From NCBI RefSeq assembly GCF_947039875.1, contig NZ_CAMRAN010000005.1:62001-126000 (forward strand): DNA of 64,000 nucleotides, written 5' to 3'. Under the pieces are notes generated by a model. The model did no database searches, had not been told where the DNA came from, and saw nothing but the letters and a program-made list of their open reading frames with translations. The position numbers and the translations under genes were made by a program. The stretch is from an uncultured Photobacterium sp. (GTDB taxonomy: Bacteria > Pseudomonadota > Gammaproteobacteria > Enterobacterales > Vibrionaceae). Below, piece by piece: positions 11,349 through 22,080 of this stretch. Position 1 is the stretch's first letter. Each line of letters opens with the position of its first letter.

Positions 11349-11846
11349 ATGAAAAAATTTGTTTTAGCTGCAGCTATCGCGTCAACACTATTTTTAGCAG
11401 GTTGTAGTGATAAAGTTGACGAGTCCACAATTACCAATGTTGTTCAAACAAGCCAATATGAGCAACCGAATCTAGGTATTACGGCAAAAACAACACCTTT
11501 TGAAGTAAAAAACCTCAAGATTACTAAAGTATTACTTGATACTAAAACAGATTACAAAGCAGAAGTAAGTTACGACTTAGTTGCGAATAAGAGCGTAGAC
11601 GAGTTTAAGAACGCAATGAAAGCTATCGCTGAGAAGCCACAAGCACCAGTAACTGAAACGACAGCCGATACAACAAAAGATGACATGGCATCTACGCTAC
11701 ATTCATTAAAAAACAACCTTGCCGCTGAAGTAATGGTTGTTGCATTTAGTGCTAAATACGGTGATTTCAAAGCAGGACAAACGGTTGATACTGTAAATGA
11801 AACCGTATCACTGAAAAAAGTAAATGATCAATGGGTTAAAGATTAA
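11349..11846 (+). CDS. Lipoprotein of unknown function
   Basis: MKKFVLAAAIASTLFLAGC lipobox, 165 aa. Confidence 0.75.
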   Translation: MKKFVLAAAIASTLFLAGCSDKVDESTITNVVQTSQYEQPNLGITAKTTPFEVKNLKITKVLLDTKTDYKAEVSYDLVANKSVDEFKNAMKAIAEKPQAPVTETTADTTKDDMASTLHSLKNNLAAEVMVVAFSAKYGDFKAGQTVDTVNETVSLKKVNDQWVKD

Positions 11847-11863
11847 TTATCTACCCACTGACA

Positions 11864-11893
11864 TAAAAAAACCGCCTCAAATGGCGGTTTTTT
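11864..11893. terminator. Bidirectional intrinsic terminator
   Basis: aaaaaaACCGCCtcaaatGGCGGTttttta between convergent genes. Confidence 0.8.
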
Positions 11894-11916
11894 ATAGCGG
11901 CTTTATCTACATAGCC

Positions 11917-13662
11917 TTATTTATCAATCGGAAATAATTTCCCTTCAAAAACAGTACCATAAATAGGAATGTCTTTTAAGTTTTTCAACTCAACCTTATA
12001 TGGGTCTTGTTCTAAAATGGTAAAGTTTGCAATCTTACCTGTTTTGATACTACCCAAGTTCTGCTCTTGTCCCCAAGAGTAAGCCGCTTCAATCGTAATA
12101 CCACGCAATGCAGCATCGCGAGACAAGGCCAAGTCTGGCCGTACGACATTACCTGAGTTGGTAATACGCGTGGCAGCGCTCCACGCCAATAATAATGGGT
12201 CCGACGGCGCCATAGGGGCATCAGAATGGAGAGATACTGGTATATTCTCTTTCTCAATGGTGGCTAAACGTACCATCGCATGAGCACGTTCTTTACCTAA
12301 ACCAACCTCACCAAATTTTTCACTAAACCCTGTAACGTAATAAGGATTTACGCTAATAATTACACCTAGGGATTTTAGCTTTTTTACCTGAGCATCGGTT
12401 GAATTAGCAAAGTGAATAATCGTAAACCGATGATCTTTTCGTGGGTATTCTGCTTGGCGCTTTTCTAAAATACCAATAAGCTTCTCAACCCCAAGATCGC
12501 CATTTACATGCACTAATACTTGATAATCATTTTCCCAGAAGATCTTGGTAATCGCTTCCACATCTTCTGGTGTTTGAATCCATTCACCATGATGTCCATC
12601 TTGATAGCCATCTTTCATTTTCATTAATTGTGAAATGATCGCACCATCAAATAACAATTTAACTTGTTTATCAAAATAACGAACTTTACCCGTTTCTGGT
12701 AGTGTCGTTGTAATACGTTCCACTTCTTTTAATACACCCTCTTTTCCTTTTGTAAAATAAGGTGTTTTACTCTCAGGTGTGAAAAATGAATACATAGGTG
12801 TTGATTCACTACCTAACACATCAAGATAAGTGTCAATCATATAATCAGGGATAAAAGCACCAGGCTCGTTATAAGCCGTCACACCTTTTTGGTGTAACAT
12901 GGTTACCATTTGCTTTAATCCAACAGTAAAACGTTCTTTATTCGCAAGATCTGTTGCAATTCGTGGTAATAAATAAATTAATGCACCACCTTCTAAGAAA
13001 TGTCCTTTATCTAAATGAACTTGAGCAACGACTTCTTTGCCTAGCTTATCGACATCTGCTTGGTTTAACTTATATTTTTCAATAAAAGCTGAATTGACAT
13101 AAAACTCATGCGCAGAGCGATGCCATACACCAATCGGACGAGTGCTTGAAATCTTATCTAGCTCTTGACGTGATAATTCGCCATGAAAATAATTATTAAA
13201 GCCCCATGTCCATAATGTTTCATTAGGATCTTTTAATGCTTTTTCTTGAGCCGTTAGCGCAGCAATATAATCCTCATGATTGGTTACTGCTGGCCATGTT
13301 TTGTTGGGTAACTGCCACTCTTCTGGCGCGATAACGGGCATATTTAATGTCAATGCACCTAAAAAAGGATGCAAGTGCTGTTCAATAAAACCAGGCATTA
13401 GCACTTTATCATTTAAATCTATTTTTTTAGAATCAGGGTATTGTTTTAAAGCTTCTTTCTCAGAACCAACATAAACAATCTTGCCATATTGACTCGTTAC
13501 TACAGCTTCTGCTGTTGGTTTTGCTTTTTCCATCGTAATAATTGGACCCCCATAAAAAAGGGTTGTCGTCGGTATTGTTGATGGTGCAGCAAAGGCCGAG
13601 TAAGATATGACCGAAGATAAAAATAATAAAGACGACGCTATTTTAGTCTGTTTCATAAACAT
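11917..13662 (-). CDS. Exported amidohydrolase (YtcJ-like, amidohydrolase_3 type)
   Basis: Signal peptide; VLMPGFIEQHLHPF, LHSDAPMAPSDPLL, GSIKTGKIANFTILEQDP. Confidence 0.85.
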   Translation of the reverse strand: MFMKQTKIASSLLFLSSVISYSAFAAPSTIPTTTLFYGGPIITMEKAKPTAEAVVTSQYGKIVYVGSEKEALKQYPDSKKIDLNDKVLMPGFIEQHLHPFLGALTLNMPVIAPEEWQLPNKTWPAVTNHEDYIAALTAQEKALKDPNETLWTWGFNNYFHGELSRQELDKISSTRPIGVWHRSAHEFYVNSAFIEKYKLNQADVDKLGKEVVAQVHLDKGHFLEGGALIYLLPRIATDLANKERFTVGLKQMVTMLHQKGVTAYNEPGAFIPDYMIDTYLDVLGSESTPMYSFFTPESKTPYFTKGKEGVLKEVERITTTLPETGKVRYFDKQVKLLFDGAIISQLMKMKDGYQDGHHGEWIQTPEDVEAITKIFWENDYQVLVHVNGDLGVEKLIGILEKRQAEYPRKDHRFTIIHFANSTDAQVKKLKSLGVIISVNPYYVTGFSEKFGEVGLGKERAHAMVRLATIEKENIPVSLHSDAPMAPSDPLLLAWSAATRITNSGNVVRPDLALSRDAALRGITIEAAYSWGQEQNLGSIKTGKIANFTILEQDPYKVELKNLKDIPIYGTVFEGKLFPIDK

Positions 13663-13886
13663 GATTTATCCTTAAATCTAAAGTTCCTTAAATATATACT
13701 AACTAATTGTAAAAAAAAGAATAATCAGCTAATTTTAAAACATTGTCATAATTACTTATTCTCACCCTATATCAATCATACCTGTGCTGCATTAAATATG
13801 ATTATTTATATTTAAAACTAGAGACAAGTGACAAACTCAGTTAAAGTTATTTATAGATAGATTGGTATTATAAGGAAGAATATACG

Positions 13887-14210
13887 ATGAACCTTGCTCA
13901 CGCTGTACTGACAGTACCCTCACATATGGTGCCCGGTGGTATGCCGCATCCGAATCTTAAGCAACTGGGATTTAAAGATTTTGAGCGTTGTTCTATCGTC
14001 GATAAAACAAAGCTAACTCAATTTAAATTTTCAGTGCCCACCTTAAATGCTACCGAAGACCAATTCGACGAAGCTATTGAGCAATTTATCTGGCTTTTTG
14101 CCAAAGGCACGCCTTATGTTATCGATAAAGAATTTAGCGATAATACGCCAGATAGCCACCACCGTTATTACTACACCAATAATAAACGTGTTTGCGAAGT
14201 GATCCGTTGA
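13887..14210 (+). CDS. Hypothetical protein
   Basis: 107-aa ORF with upstream AAGGAAGA SD. Confidence 0.55.
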   Translation: MNLAHAVLTVPSHMVPGGMPHPNLKQLGFKDFERCSIVDKTKLTQFKFSVPTLNATEDQFDEAIEQFIWLFAKGTPYVIDKEFSDNTPDSHHRYYYTNNKRVCEVIR

Positions 14211-14274
14211 TATACACTTAATGGCCAATCTATCGTATTGATTTAGATTGGCCATCACGCCCCGCCTTAAGCTA

Positions 14275-14616
14275 TTACAACTGTGCTAAGGTGCCATTAT
14301 CAGATTGCATTCGTAGCCAATCACCATCAGCTTTTAATAAGAGTAGCGTGCCATCTATATTGACTGATTTTTCAGTTAAGTGATTAAGTTGATGGGTATT
14401 ATTTCTAAATACACGCTTTAAATTTGTTCCTAAAAGCGTGTTCATATAATGTTGTAAAGCGACATCTTTTTGAAACACCACGGTAGTATTATCCGCTAAT
14501 TGAATCTGTATTTGCTCAATATCAGTAACAACCTGCTGTTGTGCCAATTCAGAGGCAAGATCTAGATCATTAATACAACTCGTTGTAATAATCACTACAG
14601 TATTACTCATCGCCAT
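14275..14616 (-). CDS. Hypothetical protein
   Basis: 113-aa ORF, no recognised domain. Confidence 0.5.
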   Translation of the reverse strand: MAMSNTVVIITTSCINDLDLASELAQQQVVTDIEQIQIQLADNTTVVFQKDVALQHYMNTLLGTNLKRVFRNNTHQLNHLTEKSVNIDGTLLLLKADGDWLRMQSDNGTLAQL

Positions 14617-14861
14617 TTCCTATTGAATAGACATCTATCGTTAACGATAAATTACACCCACCATTACAAAAATAACATAAGATCATTTTTATATTGCATA
14701 ACCCAGTAGTGTTCAGAAAATGCTAGCCACGAACAAGTCACTTAATCAAATGTAGTAAAAACAACATCTGAACATCATAAAAGTGTCATCGTTATTTCCT
14801 ACTCTGATGGCTAATTACACACTAACTATAAATATAACAACAAAGAAAGAAGGAATTACAC

Positions 14862-15581
14862 TTGTCATTTACCACTCAGACGATAACCAATAACAACATA
14901 ACGATGCCATCTTACCTTGCTATTTTTGACTTAGATGAAACCCTTATTGCAGCAGACTCAGCCCGCCTATGGAGCCATTTCCTTGTTGAGAAAGGGCTAG
15001 CGCCGGTAGCATTACTCACACATGAAACCGCTATGATGACCGCCTATGCTAAAGGCACGATAGATATGAACAGTTACATGACCACGACACTTGAACCATT
15101 AAAAGGGAAAAATCCTAACGAGATAAAACAACTGGTTGATGACTTTATTCAAGACATTATTATACCAGCAATATATCCACAAGCACTTGAACGCATCGCA
15201 TGGCATCGAAAACGTGGCGATCATATTTTGATCATTTCTGCGACAGGCGAGCATCTGGTTAAACCAATAGCAACCGCTCTTGGTATTGATGATGTTATTG
15301 CTATTGAAGTAGAACAAAATAATGGTGTATATACTGGAAAAACGGCAGGTATATTAAGTTTTAAAGAAGGAAAAGTTGAGCGTTTAAAGCTATGGTTACA
15401 ACAACAAGAACACAGCTATAAAGGCAGTTATGGCTATAGCGATTCAATCAATGATCTACCATTACTTAGCCTAGTTAATAAACCTTTTGCTGTTAACCCT
15501 GATCCAATCTTAGCGATGCATGCTCAAATGCAAGAATGGACCATCATGGATTGGCGTCACGACAATAATATTCTTCGTTAA
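14862..15581 (+). CDS. HAD-superfamily IB hydrolase (SerB-like)
   Basis: FDLDETLIAADSARLW, IISATGEHLVKPIATALGIDDVIAIE, YGYSDSINDLPLL; TTG start with AAGAAGGA SD. Confidence 0.85.
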   Translation: MSFTTQTITNNNITMPSYLAIFDLDETLIAADSARLWSHFLVEKGLAPVALLTHETAMMTAYAKGTIDMNSYMTTTLEPLKGKNPNEIKQLVDDFIQDIIIPAIYPQALERIAWHRKRGDHILIISATGEHLVKPIATALGIDDVIAIEVEQNNGVYTGKTAGILSFKEGKVERLKLWLQQQEHSYKGSYGYSDSINDLPLLSLVNKPFAVNPDPILAMHAQMQEWTIMDWRHDNNILR

Positions 15582-15983
15582 CTTATTACCTCCCCCCACA
15601 CACATACCCCTATCCCGCTCTAAAATCAGCACCACAATCAAAATAAAACGCTCTCAACATTGAGAGCCGATTGCTCATCAAACAATAAATAGTATCATCA
15701 TGCTTGATAATACATTTATCAGTACCCATTTACAGATAGTAACAAACTAAATTAAATTTCTTGTAGCAAACTATAGATGTAGTACAGCGAACGTAATACA
15801 GTATTCGCGCATTCTATTTCGATTTACAAATTATGATGGTGTATTCATCATCTATTCAACATCGGTATGAGAATACTATAATTTGTGAATAATCTTATTT
15901 AGCAAGGCTGATGTTAGCGAAACGACCATCAACCAAGCAACGGTACACCCTACCACTGACAGGGTATTGAGAAGGTAATTATA

Positions 15984-16766
15984 ATGACTCCACAAGAAAA
16001 AGAACTTATTCAAAGCGTTGCTGCTAAGCTTCAAAAAAGCCCTGAAAGCAAGAAAGATGCAGAAGCAGAGCAATTTATTAACACTGAAATTGGCGCACAG
16101 CCTGATGCTATCTACAAACTAACACAAGCGGTTCTTGTGCAAGAAATGGCATTAAAGCAATTAAAAGAAAAGAACGATTACCTAGAGAAAAACGCTGAAT
16201 ATTACAAAGAAGAATCAAACCGTGGCACCATGAGCCGTATGTTTGGTGGTTCTCGTCAAGCGCCACCACAACCACCACAACAACCAGTTCGCCAACCAAG
16301 TGCTTTTGGTGGTTTCATGCAAACAGCAGCAGGTGTCGCGGCGGGTATGGTTGCAGGTAGTGTGATCAGTAATATGCTGTTTGATGATAAACCAGCAGAA
16401 ACAGCAGCGGCCGATCCAGCGCCAGCAGCAGATGCGGCAACAGATACCGCAGCAACCGACACGGCACAAACAGATACAGCAGCAGACGCAACCACAGATC
16501 CACAAGCTGATAATGAAAGCTTCTTAAATGATGACTCAAACAGCTTTGCTTCTGATTACACTGGTGGTTTTGGTGATGCAGGGTTTGGCGATAACAACGG
16601 CGGATTTGGTGATTCAGGCTTCGGCAGTGATGACAACGGCTTTGGTAACTCAGGTTTCGGTGACGACAGTGGTTTTGGCAACGACGATACCTTTGCCAAC
16701 AATAGCGGTTTTGGTGATACCGACGGCGGCTTTGGCGGTGATTTTGGTGGCGACGACGATTTCTAA
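15984..16766 (+). CDS. DUF2076-like protein with Gly/Phe/Asp-rich repetitive tail
   Basis: MTPQEKELIQSVAAKL...AVLVQEMALKQL; C-terminal GFGD/GFGN repeats. Confidence 0.8.
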   Translation: MTPQEKELIQSVAAKLQKSPESKKDAEAEQFINTEIGAQPDAIYKLTQAVLVQEMALKQLKEKNDYLEKNAEYYKEESNRGTMSRMFGGSRQAPPQPPQQPVRQPSAFGGFMQTAAGVAAGMVAGSVISNMLFDDKPAETAAADPAPAADAATDTAATDTAQTDTAADATTDPQADNESFLNDDSNSFASDYTGGFGDAGFGDNNGGFGDSGFGSDDNGFGNSGFGDDSGFGNDDTFANNSGFGDTDGGFGGDFGGDDDF

Positions 16767-16920
16767 TCGCTTTGCCCCTGACCTACAACAAAGAGCGCTT
16801 ATGCGCTCTTTTTTTTATTATATAAGCCAGCTCTCAATCTCTCGCCATGCTTATTTCACCGCCCTTCTACTGCAAGCATTACCTTAGTTTCCTGACACCA
16901 GCTTACAAAAAATATTGCAT

Positions 16921-17424
16921 TTATTTTAAAATTTCCATCGTGACATTTAATACGCCAGTGCGAAGATTACCAATCGCCTTAAATGCTGAGCTTGATAAAT
17001 CAATCACACGCCCACGAATAAAAGGCCCACGATCATTAATAGTAACAATCACACTTTTATGATTACTGGTGTTAGTTACTTTTACTCTTGTACCAAAAGG
17101 CAAAGTACGGTGGGCAGCGGTAAGCTTACCTTGATCAAAAATTTGTCCATTGGCTGTCTTTCGCCCTTGGAACATATTTGCATAAAAAGACGCTTTACCA
17201 TGAATGATTTTTGATGATGATTTTGGTGGCGATACTTTTTTAACCTCTTGTTTAATATCTTTTTTATACTCCACAGGTTTTATAATCAACACTGGGCGTT
17301 GTGTCTCTACATCCGCTTTTTTATTTGGAACATCTGGACTTGCGCACCCTGACGCGATAATCAAAATAGCCGTACTTAAACCCCAATTTCGTATCATAGA
17401 CCCATTCATACCAATGACCTCCAC
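16921..17424 (-). CDS. RlpA-family septal ring lytic transglycosylase-like lipoprotein
   Basis: [43 protein letters not shown]...[18 protein letters not shown]. Confidence 0.85.
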   Translation of the reverse strand: MEVIGMNGSMIRNWGLSTAILIIASGCASPDVPNKKADVETQRPVLIIKPVEYKKDIKQEVKKVSPPKSSSKIIHGKASFYANMFQGRKTANGQIFDQGKLTAAHRTLPFGTRVKVTNTSNHKSVIVTINDRGPFIRGRVIDLSSSAFKAIGNLRTGVLNVTMEILK

Positions 17425-17911
17425 CGAACATTATGATTCAGCTGTTTAATTATACATCAGGATAAAACAACCAAGACTTGTTAAATTCTATCACTAAATG
17501 TGACGAAGAATAGAACCAATTATAATTTGCTATCTTTAAAACAAAAAAAACCGACATTAATAAGTAATGTCGGCTACAAAAAGGAAATAATAAAACATAC
17601 TGTTCTCGCACCATCTTTTATTTCTACGTCCATTGTAAAAATAATAAATGACTATATATACAGAGCAAGTTGTATGCCAACGTCTAATTTTAACGATATA
17701 GATAAAATAGCCACTAATGATATCCATTGCCGCCGTTGTTATACAATTAATATCCCTTTTGCAAATATTAATTATCTGTAACCGTGCAAAATGCATTGCA
17801 TAACTCTGTGTATTATTGAAACAAGGTAAATATAAATTACGTAACTTTACCCTAGTCGTGCACCCCAAATCCCTTTAGAATGCCCGTTTTCAATCAATAC
17901 AGATATATTTT

Positions 17912-18265
17912 ATGTTTAAGCTATTAACGTCAATGCCACCATTGGTCGCATTATCGATTGCCATCATTTTTGAAGTCATTGCCACATCGTTTATACCCAA
18001 AGCGGAGCAATTTACGAAACTGGTACCCAGTGTGATTATTATTACTGGTTATGCGATTGCCTTCTTCTTATTATCTGTCACCGTAAAAACCATGCCAGTG
18101 GGAATTGTATATGCAATTTGGAGTGGTTCCGGCATTGTTCTGGTCGCAACCATTAGCTATTTTGCTTATGGTCAACGTTTAGACTTACCCGCTATTATTG
18201 GTATTGGATTAATTATTGCGGGTGTATTAGTGGTTAACCTTTTATCAAAAACTGTTTCGCATTAA
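17912..18265 (+). CDS. Small multidrug resistance (SMR/EmrE-like) efflux protein
   Basis: 117 aa, four TMs; AIIFEVIATSFIPKAEQFTKLVPS...YAIWSGSGIV. Confidence 0.9.
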   Translation: MFKLLTSMPPLVALSIAIIFEVIATSFIPKAEQFTKLVPSVIIITGYAIAFFLLSVTVKTMPVGIVYAIWSGSGIVLVATISYFAYGQRLDLPAIIGIGLIIAGVLVVNLLSKTVSH

Positions 18266-18374
18266 CCACCTCAATTAAACCTTTATCGTTGTTTTCATTT
18301 AAAGCTAAACAGGAGAAGCCTTAACTTCTCCTCTGTTTTTAACACCAATACAGCAACCACCAACACCGCGGTAA

Positions 18375-18995
18375 TTAATACCCAATAGAAGCAATAAAAT
18401 TATGTAGCCAGTGCTGCCCTAGTGGCGTAAATACAATAATAAAAACACTGATATTAATAAAAATTGTTAGCCATAAAATAGCTTTAAACGGTTGTTTTTG
18501 TGATTTATGCCGCAGGATTTTCTGCGCCCATAACGCACCAGGCCAACCACCAGCTAATGCTAATAAATGCAAGCTCGCTTCTTTGGTTCGCCATGCCTCT
18601 TTGCGTGCTGCTCGTTTATCATGGGCATACACAGCAAAGGTCACAATACTTAAACAGACATAACCAATTAATACCCAATACGGGCACTGAAATAACCATA
18701 CACACAGGCTAACCAATCCAAGGAACAACACACTGAATCCTTGGGCCTTACTCATTGGAGCCGTATATTTATCTAACCCAGAATGAGGCTTAACAAATTC
18801 AACAGCTTGTGCAGCTTGCTTACCTTTATTATCCCGACCCAATTGATAATGTACACTTTCATTCACTCTAGGGTGGCTTTGGCGATCCACTAGTGCGCTG
18901 ATATGAAAAAACACATTCTCACCACCCGTTTGAGGTTGAATAAAGCCAAAGCCTTTTTGATGATTCCATTGCACAACCGTGCCTTTATATTTCAT
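18375..18995 (-). CDS. Cold-shock-domain / DUF1294 fusion membrane protein
   Basis: N-terminal KGTVVQWNHQKGFGFIQPQTGGENVFFHIS; C-terminal YAHDKRAARKEAWRTKEASLHLLALAGGWPGALWAQ. Confidence 0.88.
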   Translation of the reverse strand: MKYKGTVVQWNHQKGFGFIQPQTGGENVFFHISALVDRQSHPRVNESVHYQLGRDNKGKQAAQAVEFVKPHSGLDKYTAPMSKAQGFSVLFLGLVSLCVWLFQCPYWVLIGYVCLSIVTFAVYAHDKRAARKEAWRTKEASLHLLALAGGWPGALWAQKILRHKSQKQPFKAILWLTIFINISVFIIVFTPLGQHWLHNFIASIGY

Positions 18996-19340
18996 GCTTT
19001 ACCTATTGTTTTACACTGTAAACAGAACGAAGATTAATTAACGATGAATAATAGATAACACCATGAATTACTGATGCTTTATTATAACAATTATCAATGA
19101 ATACTTTGTTTAATAACGGCTATAACGACATTACACTGCCGTAAACCTTTTTTTGCTATCAAGTTAATACTTTCATCATTAAAAATATCACAATTGTTGA
19201 GTGCAATTAAAGTAATGCATACAATAGCAACACACCCTCTTCCATTATTGTTATTAAAATAATTGTCGTAACCACGGCTTAATATTCATCTATACATCTC
19301 GTTAATTTGCTTATTGCGCCTTTCATCAATTAGGTGAACC

Positions 19341-21221
19341 ATGCTTAAACGCTTTTTTAAACAGTTTGAAAATTTCACAGAAGCATTTCCAAAACAAGAT
19401 CCAGAGCAGCCACCACAAGGTATTATTGCTTTTTGTCGTTACTATAGCCGAGGCTTTGAAAAGCCATTGCTTATAATGGCAATCCTTAGTGCAACGGTTG
19501 CTATTCTCGAAGTTGTGTTATTCGGTTTCATGGGGAAACTGGTTGATTGGCTCACCGAAAGTGATCCACATACTTTTCTGGCTCAAAATGGTACCAGTCT
19601 ATTTTGGTTAGGATTAGTGATTTTAGTCGTCATGCCAACACTGGTATTGATTTCATCATTAATCACCCACCAATCGTTGCTGGGTAACTACCCAATGTCG
19701 ATTCGCTGGCTCGCGCACCGTTATTTACTCAAACAAAGTGTGTCGTTCTACCAAGATGATTTCGCTGGCCGCATCGCGACCAAGGTTATGCAAACCTCGC
19801 TTGCTGTACGTGAAACAGTAATGAAAACTGCTGATGTGTTTGTTTATGTTGCGGTTTACTTTACCTCATCGCTGGTTATTTTAGCCCAAGCGGATTGGCT
19901 GTTAATGTTACCAATGCTGTTTTGGTTAGCCGCTTATGTGTGTATTCAACTTTATTTTGTACCTAAACTTAAACACATTGCAGCAGAACAAGCAGACGCA
20001 CGTTCAACTATGACGGGCTCAATTGTTGATAGCTACACCAATATTTCAACAGTTAAATTATTCTCTCACGATCAACGTGAAACTGAATATGCTGAAAAAG
20101 GCATGAAAGGCTTTTTAAGCACTGTGCATCAACAAATGCGGTTAGTAACAGGGTTTAACTTCTGTGTTCAATTAACTAACTATACCCTGCTGTTTGCCAT
20201 TTCTGCGATCTCGATTTATTTATGGATGCACAGTGCAATTCAAGTCGGTGCGATCGCAATAGCTATCAGCCTTGCATTACGCATCAATGGTATGTCGATG
20301 TGGATCATGTGGGAAGTCGGCGCATTATTTGAAAACATCGGTACGGTAGTTGATGGCATGAAAACCTTATCAAAGCCAATTGCGATTGAAGATGCCCCTG
20401 ATGCTGAACCATTAGACGTCACTCAAGGTGGCATTGAATTTGATGATGTTAGCTTCCATTATGGCGAGAACAAAGGCGTGATCAGCCATCTTAACCTCAA
20501 CATTAAGCCCGGTGAAAAAGTCGGTTTAGTCGGTCGCTCTGGCGCAGGTAAATCAACCTTGGTTAACCTATTATTGCGCTTCCATGATGTTGAAGGTGGA
20601 CAAATACGCATTGATGGCAAAGACATTACCTCTGTCACTCAAAACTCGTTACGTTGTAACATAGGTATGGTCACCCAAGACACTTCATTGCTGCATCGCT
20701 CTATTCGTGAAAATATTCTCTATGGCGCGCCTGATGCTGGTGAAGAACGATTATTAACGGCAACACACCAAGCACATGCGCATGAGTTTATCGAAACGCT
20801 AACCGATTCCTTTGGTAACGTCGGTTATGATGCTCAAGTGGGTGAACGTGGGGTTAAACTTTCAGGTGGTCAACGTCAGCGAATTGCTATTTCACGGGTC
20901 TTACTTAAAAACGCTCCGATATTGATTCTAGATGAAGCCACATCAGCGTTAGATTCTGAAGTTGAAGCCGCGATTCAAGACAGCCTTAATAAATTGATGC
21001 AAGGTAAAACCGTCATAGCGATTGCACACCGTTTATCGACCATTGCCGCGATGGATCGCTTAATCATTCTCGATAAAGGTCAAATCATTGAGCAAGGCTC
21101 CCATGCTGAGTTATTACAGCAAAATGGAATTTATGCACAATTATGGGCGCATCAGACGGGTGGGTTTATTGGCGAGCAGGATGTTTCTGACAGCGCTGAT
21201 GATTTGAATCGGAATATATAG
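19341..21221 (+). CDS. ABC transporter, fused permease/ATP-binding exporter
   Basis: TM domain; Walker A GRSGAGKST, signature LSGGQRQRIA, Walker B ILILDEATSALD. Confidence 0.93.
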   Translation: MLKRFFKQFENFTEAFPKQDPEQPPQGIIAFCRYYSRGFEKPLLIMAILSATVAILEVVLFGFMGKLVDWLTESDPHTFLAQNGTSLFWLGLVILVVMPTLVLISSLITHQSLLGNYPMSIRWLAHRYLLKQSVSFYQDDFAGRIATKVMQTSLAVRETVMKTADVFVYVAVYFTSSLVILAQADWLLMLPMLFWLAAYVCIQLYFVPKLKHIAAEQADARSTMTGSIVDSYTNISTVKLFSHDQRETEYAEKGMKGFLSTVHQQMRLVTGFNFCVQLTNYTLLFAISAISIYLWMHSAIQVGAIAIAISLALRINGMSMWIMWEVGALFENIGTVVDGMKTLSKPIAIEDAPDAEPLDVTQGGIEFDDVSFHYGENKGVISHLNLNIKPGEKVGLVGRSGAGKSTLVNLLLRFHDVEGGQIRIDGKDITSVTQNSLRCNIGMVTQDTSLLHRSIRENILYGAPDAGEERLLTATHQAHAHEFIETLTDSFGNVGYDAQVGERGVKLSGGQRQRIAISRVLLKNAPILILDEATSALDSEVEAAIQDSLNKLMQGKTVIAIAHRLSTIAAMDRLIILDKGQIIEQGSHAELLQQNGIYAQLWAHQTGGFIGEQDVSDSADDLNRNI

Positions 21222-21240
21222 AGATATTACCACTACAATG

Positions 21241-21267
21241 AAGCCGCTTTTTTAGCGGCTTTTTTTG
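21241..21267 (+). terminator. Intrinsic terminator
   Basis: aaGCCGCTtttttAGCGGCttttttt. Confidence 0.8.
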
Positions 21268-21638
21268 TTATGTGCTTTATGGTGATGTTTTTATTTTATT
21301 TGTGGCTTATTTTTGGATAAATTTAAGCTAGCCATTCAGACTAACTCATTTTTGGACAGAAATGAGTCAACGACTTAGTAAAATACATATTAGTTGAGGT
21401 ATGGTAAACCTTTGTGTTTTTGTCTGAAATGAATGGTTCTCACCAAACTAAAGGGGATTGTTTTGATATCTATTCAGTTAAGAATTCACTTAGCCCATTA
21501 TCCGTAATCTATTCACCACGTGCTTGAGCCATAAATAAGCCAGTGAAAATGCGCTAAAACTTCACAGAGATAAACATGTAAACATGGGCAGCCATATTTC
21601 TTTGAGGGCTACCCATGATCTATCCACCACACGTTTGG

Positions 21639-21730
21639 GCATTACAAACACCAACGAAAAGAATAACTCTACAACGCGCGGGTAATAGATTCCCTATCGC
21701 CCTCGCAGGCATTCACTGTAGAGAATGACG
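21639..21730 (+). repeat. Dispersed REP-like palindromic repeat, copy A
   Basis: GCATTACAAACACCAACGAAAAGAATAACTCTACAACGCGCGGGTAATAGATTCCCTATCGCCCTCGCAGGCATTCACTGTAGAGAATGACG; similarity extends upstream to about 21580. Confidence 0.85.
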
Positions 21731-21834
21731 GAATTTGGGCACAGGAATTGCTGTAAGGAATAACGACATTTGGACACTGCATGTGTTGTAAATAATAACG
21801 ATATTTAGACGCTACATGTGTTGTTGAGAATGAC
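21727..21834 (+). repeat. Imperfect tandem repeat of about 35-38 bp x3 appended to copy A
   Basis: gacggaatttgggcacaggaattgctgtaaggaataac / gacatttggacactgcatgtgttgtaaataataac / gatatttagacgctacatgtgttgttgagaatgac. Confidence 0.65.
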
Positions 21835-22080
21835 AGCAGCGAGAGAAAAAGTTATGGGTGTCCATTATTTTTTTTTTTTTTACGAGAGTAATCACAAAAT
21901 CGGGCAGTTGCCGTTTAGTTTTTCTACTAAAGACAAATCTATACATATCGAAGCCTAGTTCATAGACTTATCCGCATCCAAATTATCAATTCCTTTTCTA
22001 GTTGAACAAATGTAATATATTTAAAGTTATATATTACATATAGTTACTCTATTACCCCTGATAGGAAGAAGGATCAAGTA

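Noticed and set aside
16108-16887. Overlapping ORFs 16215-16505 (-), 16256-16495 (-) and 16528-16887 (+)
   Set aside because: Alternate frames of the repetitive DUF2076-like gene
17557-17868. 103-aa minus ORF as a protein-coding gene
   Set aside because: Unusual residue composition and no SD or domain; the terminator after it is reported as a possible sRNA instead
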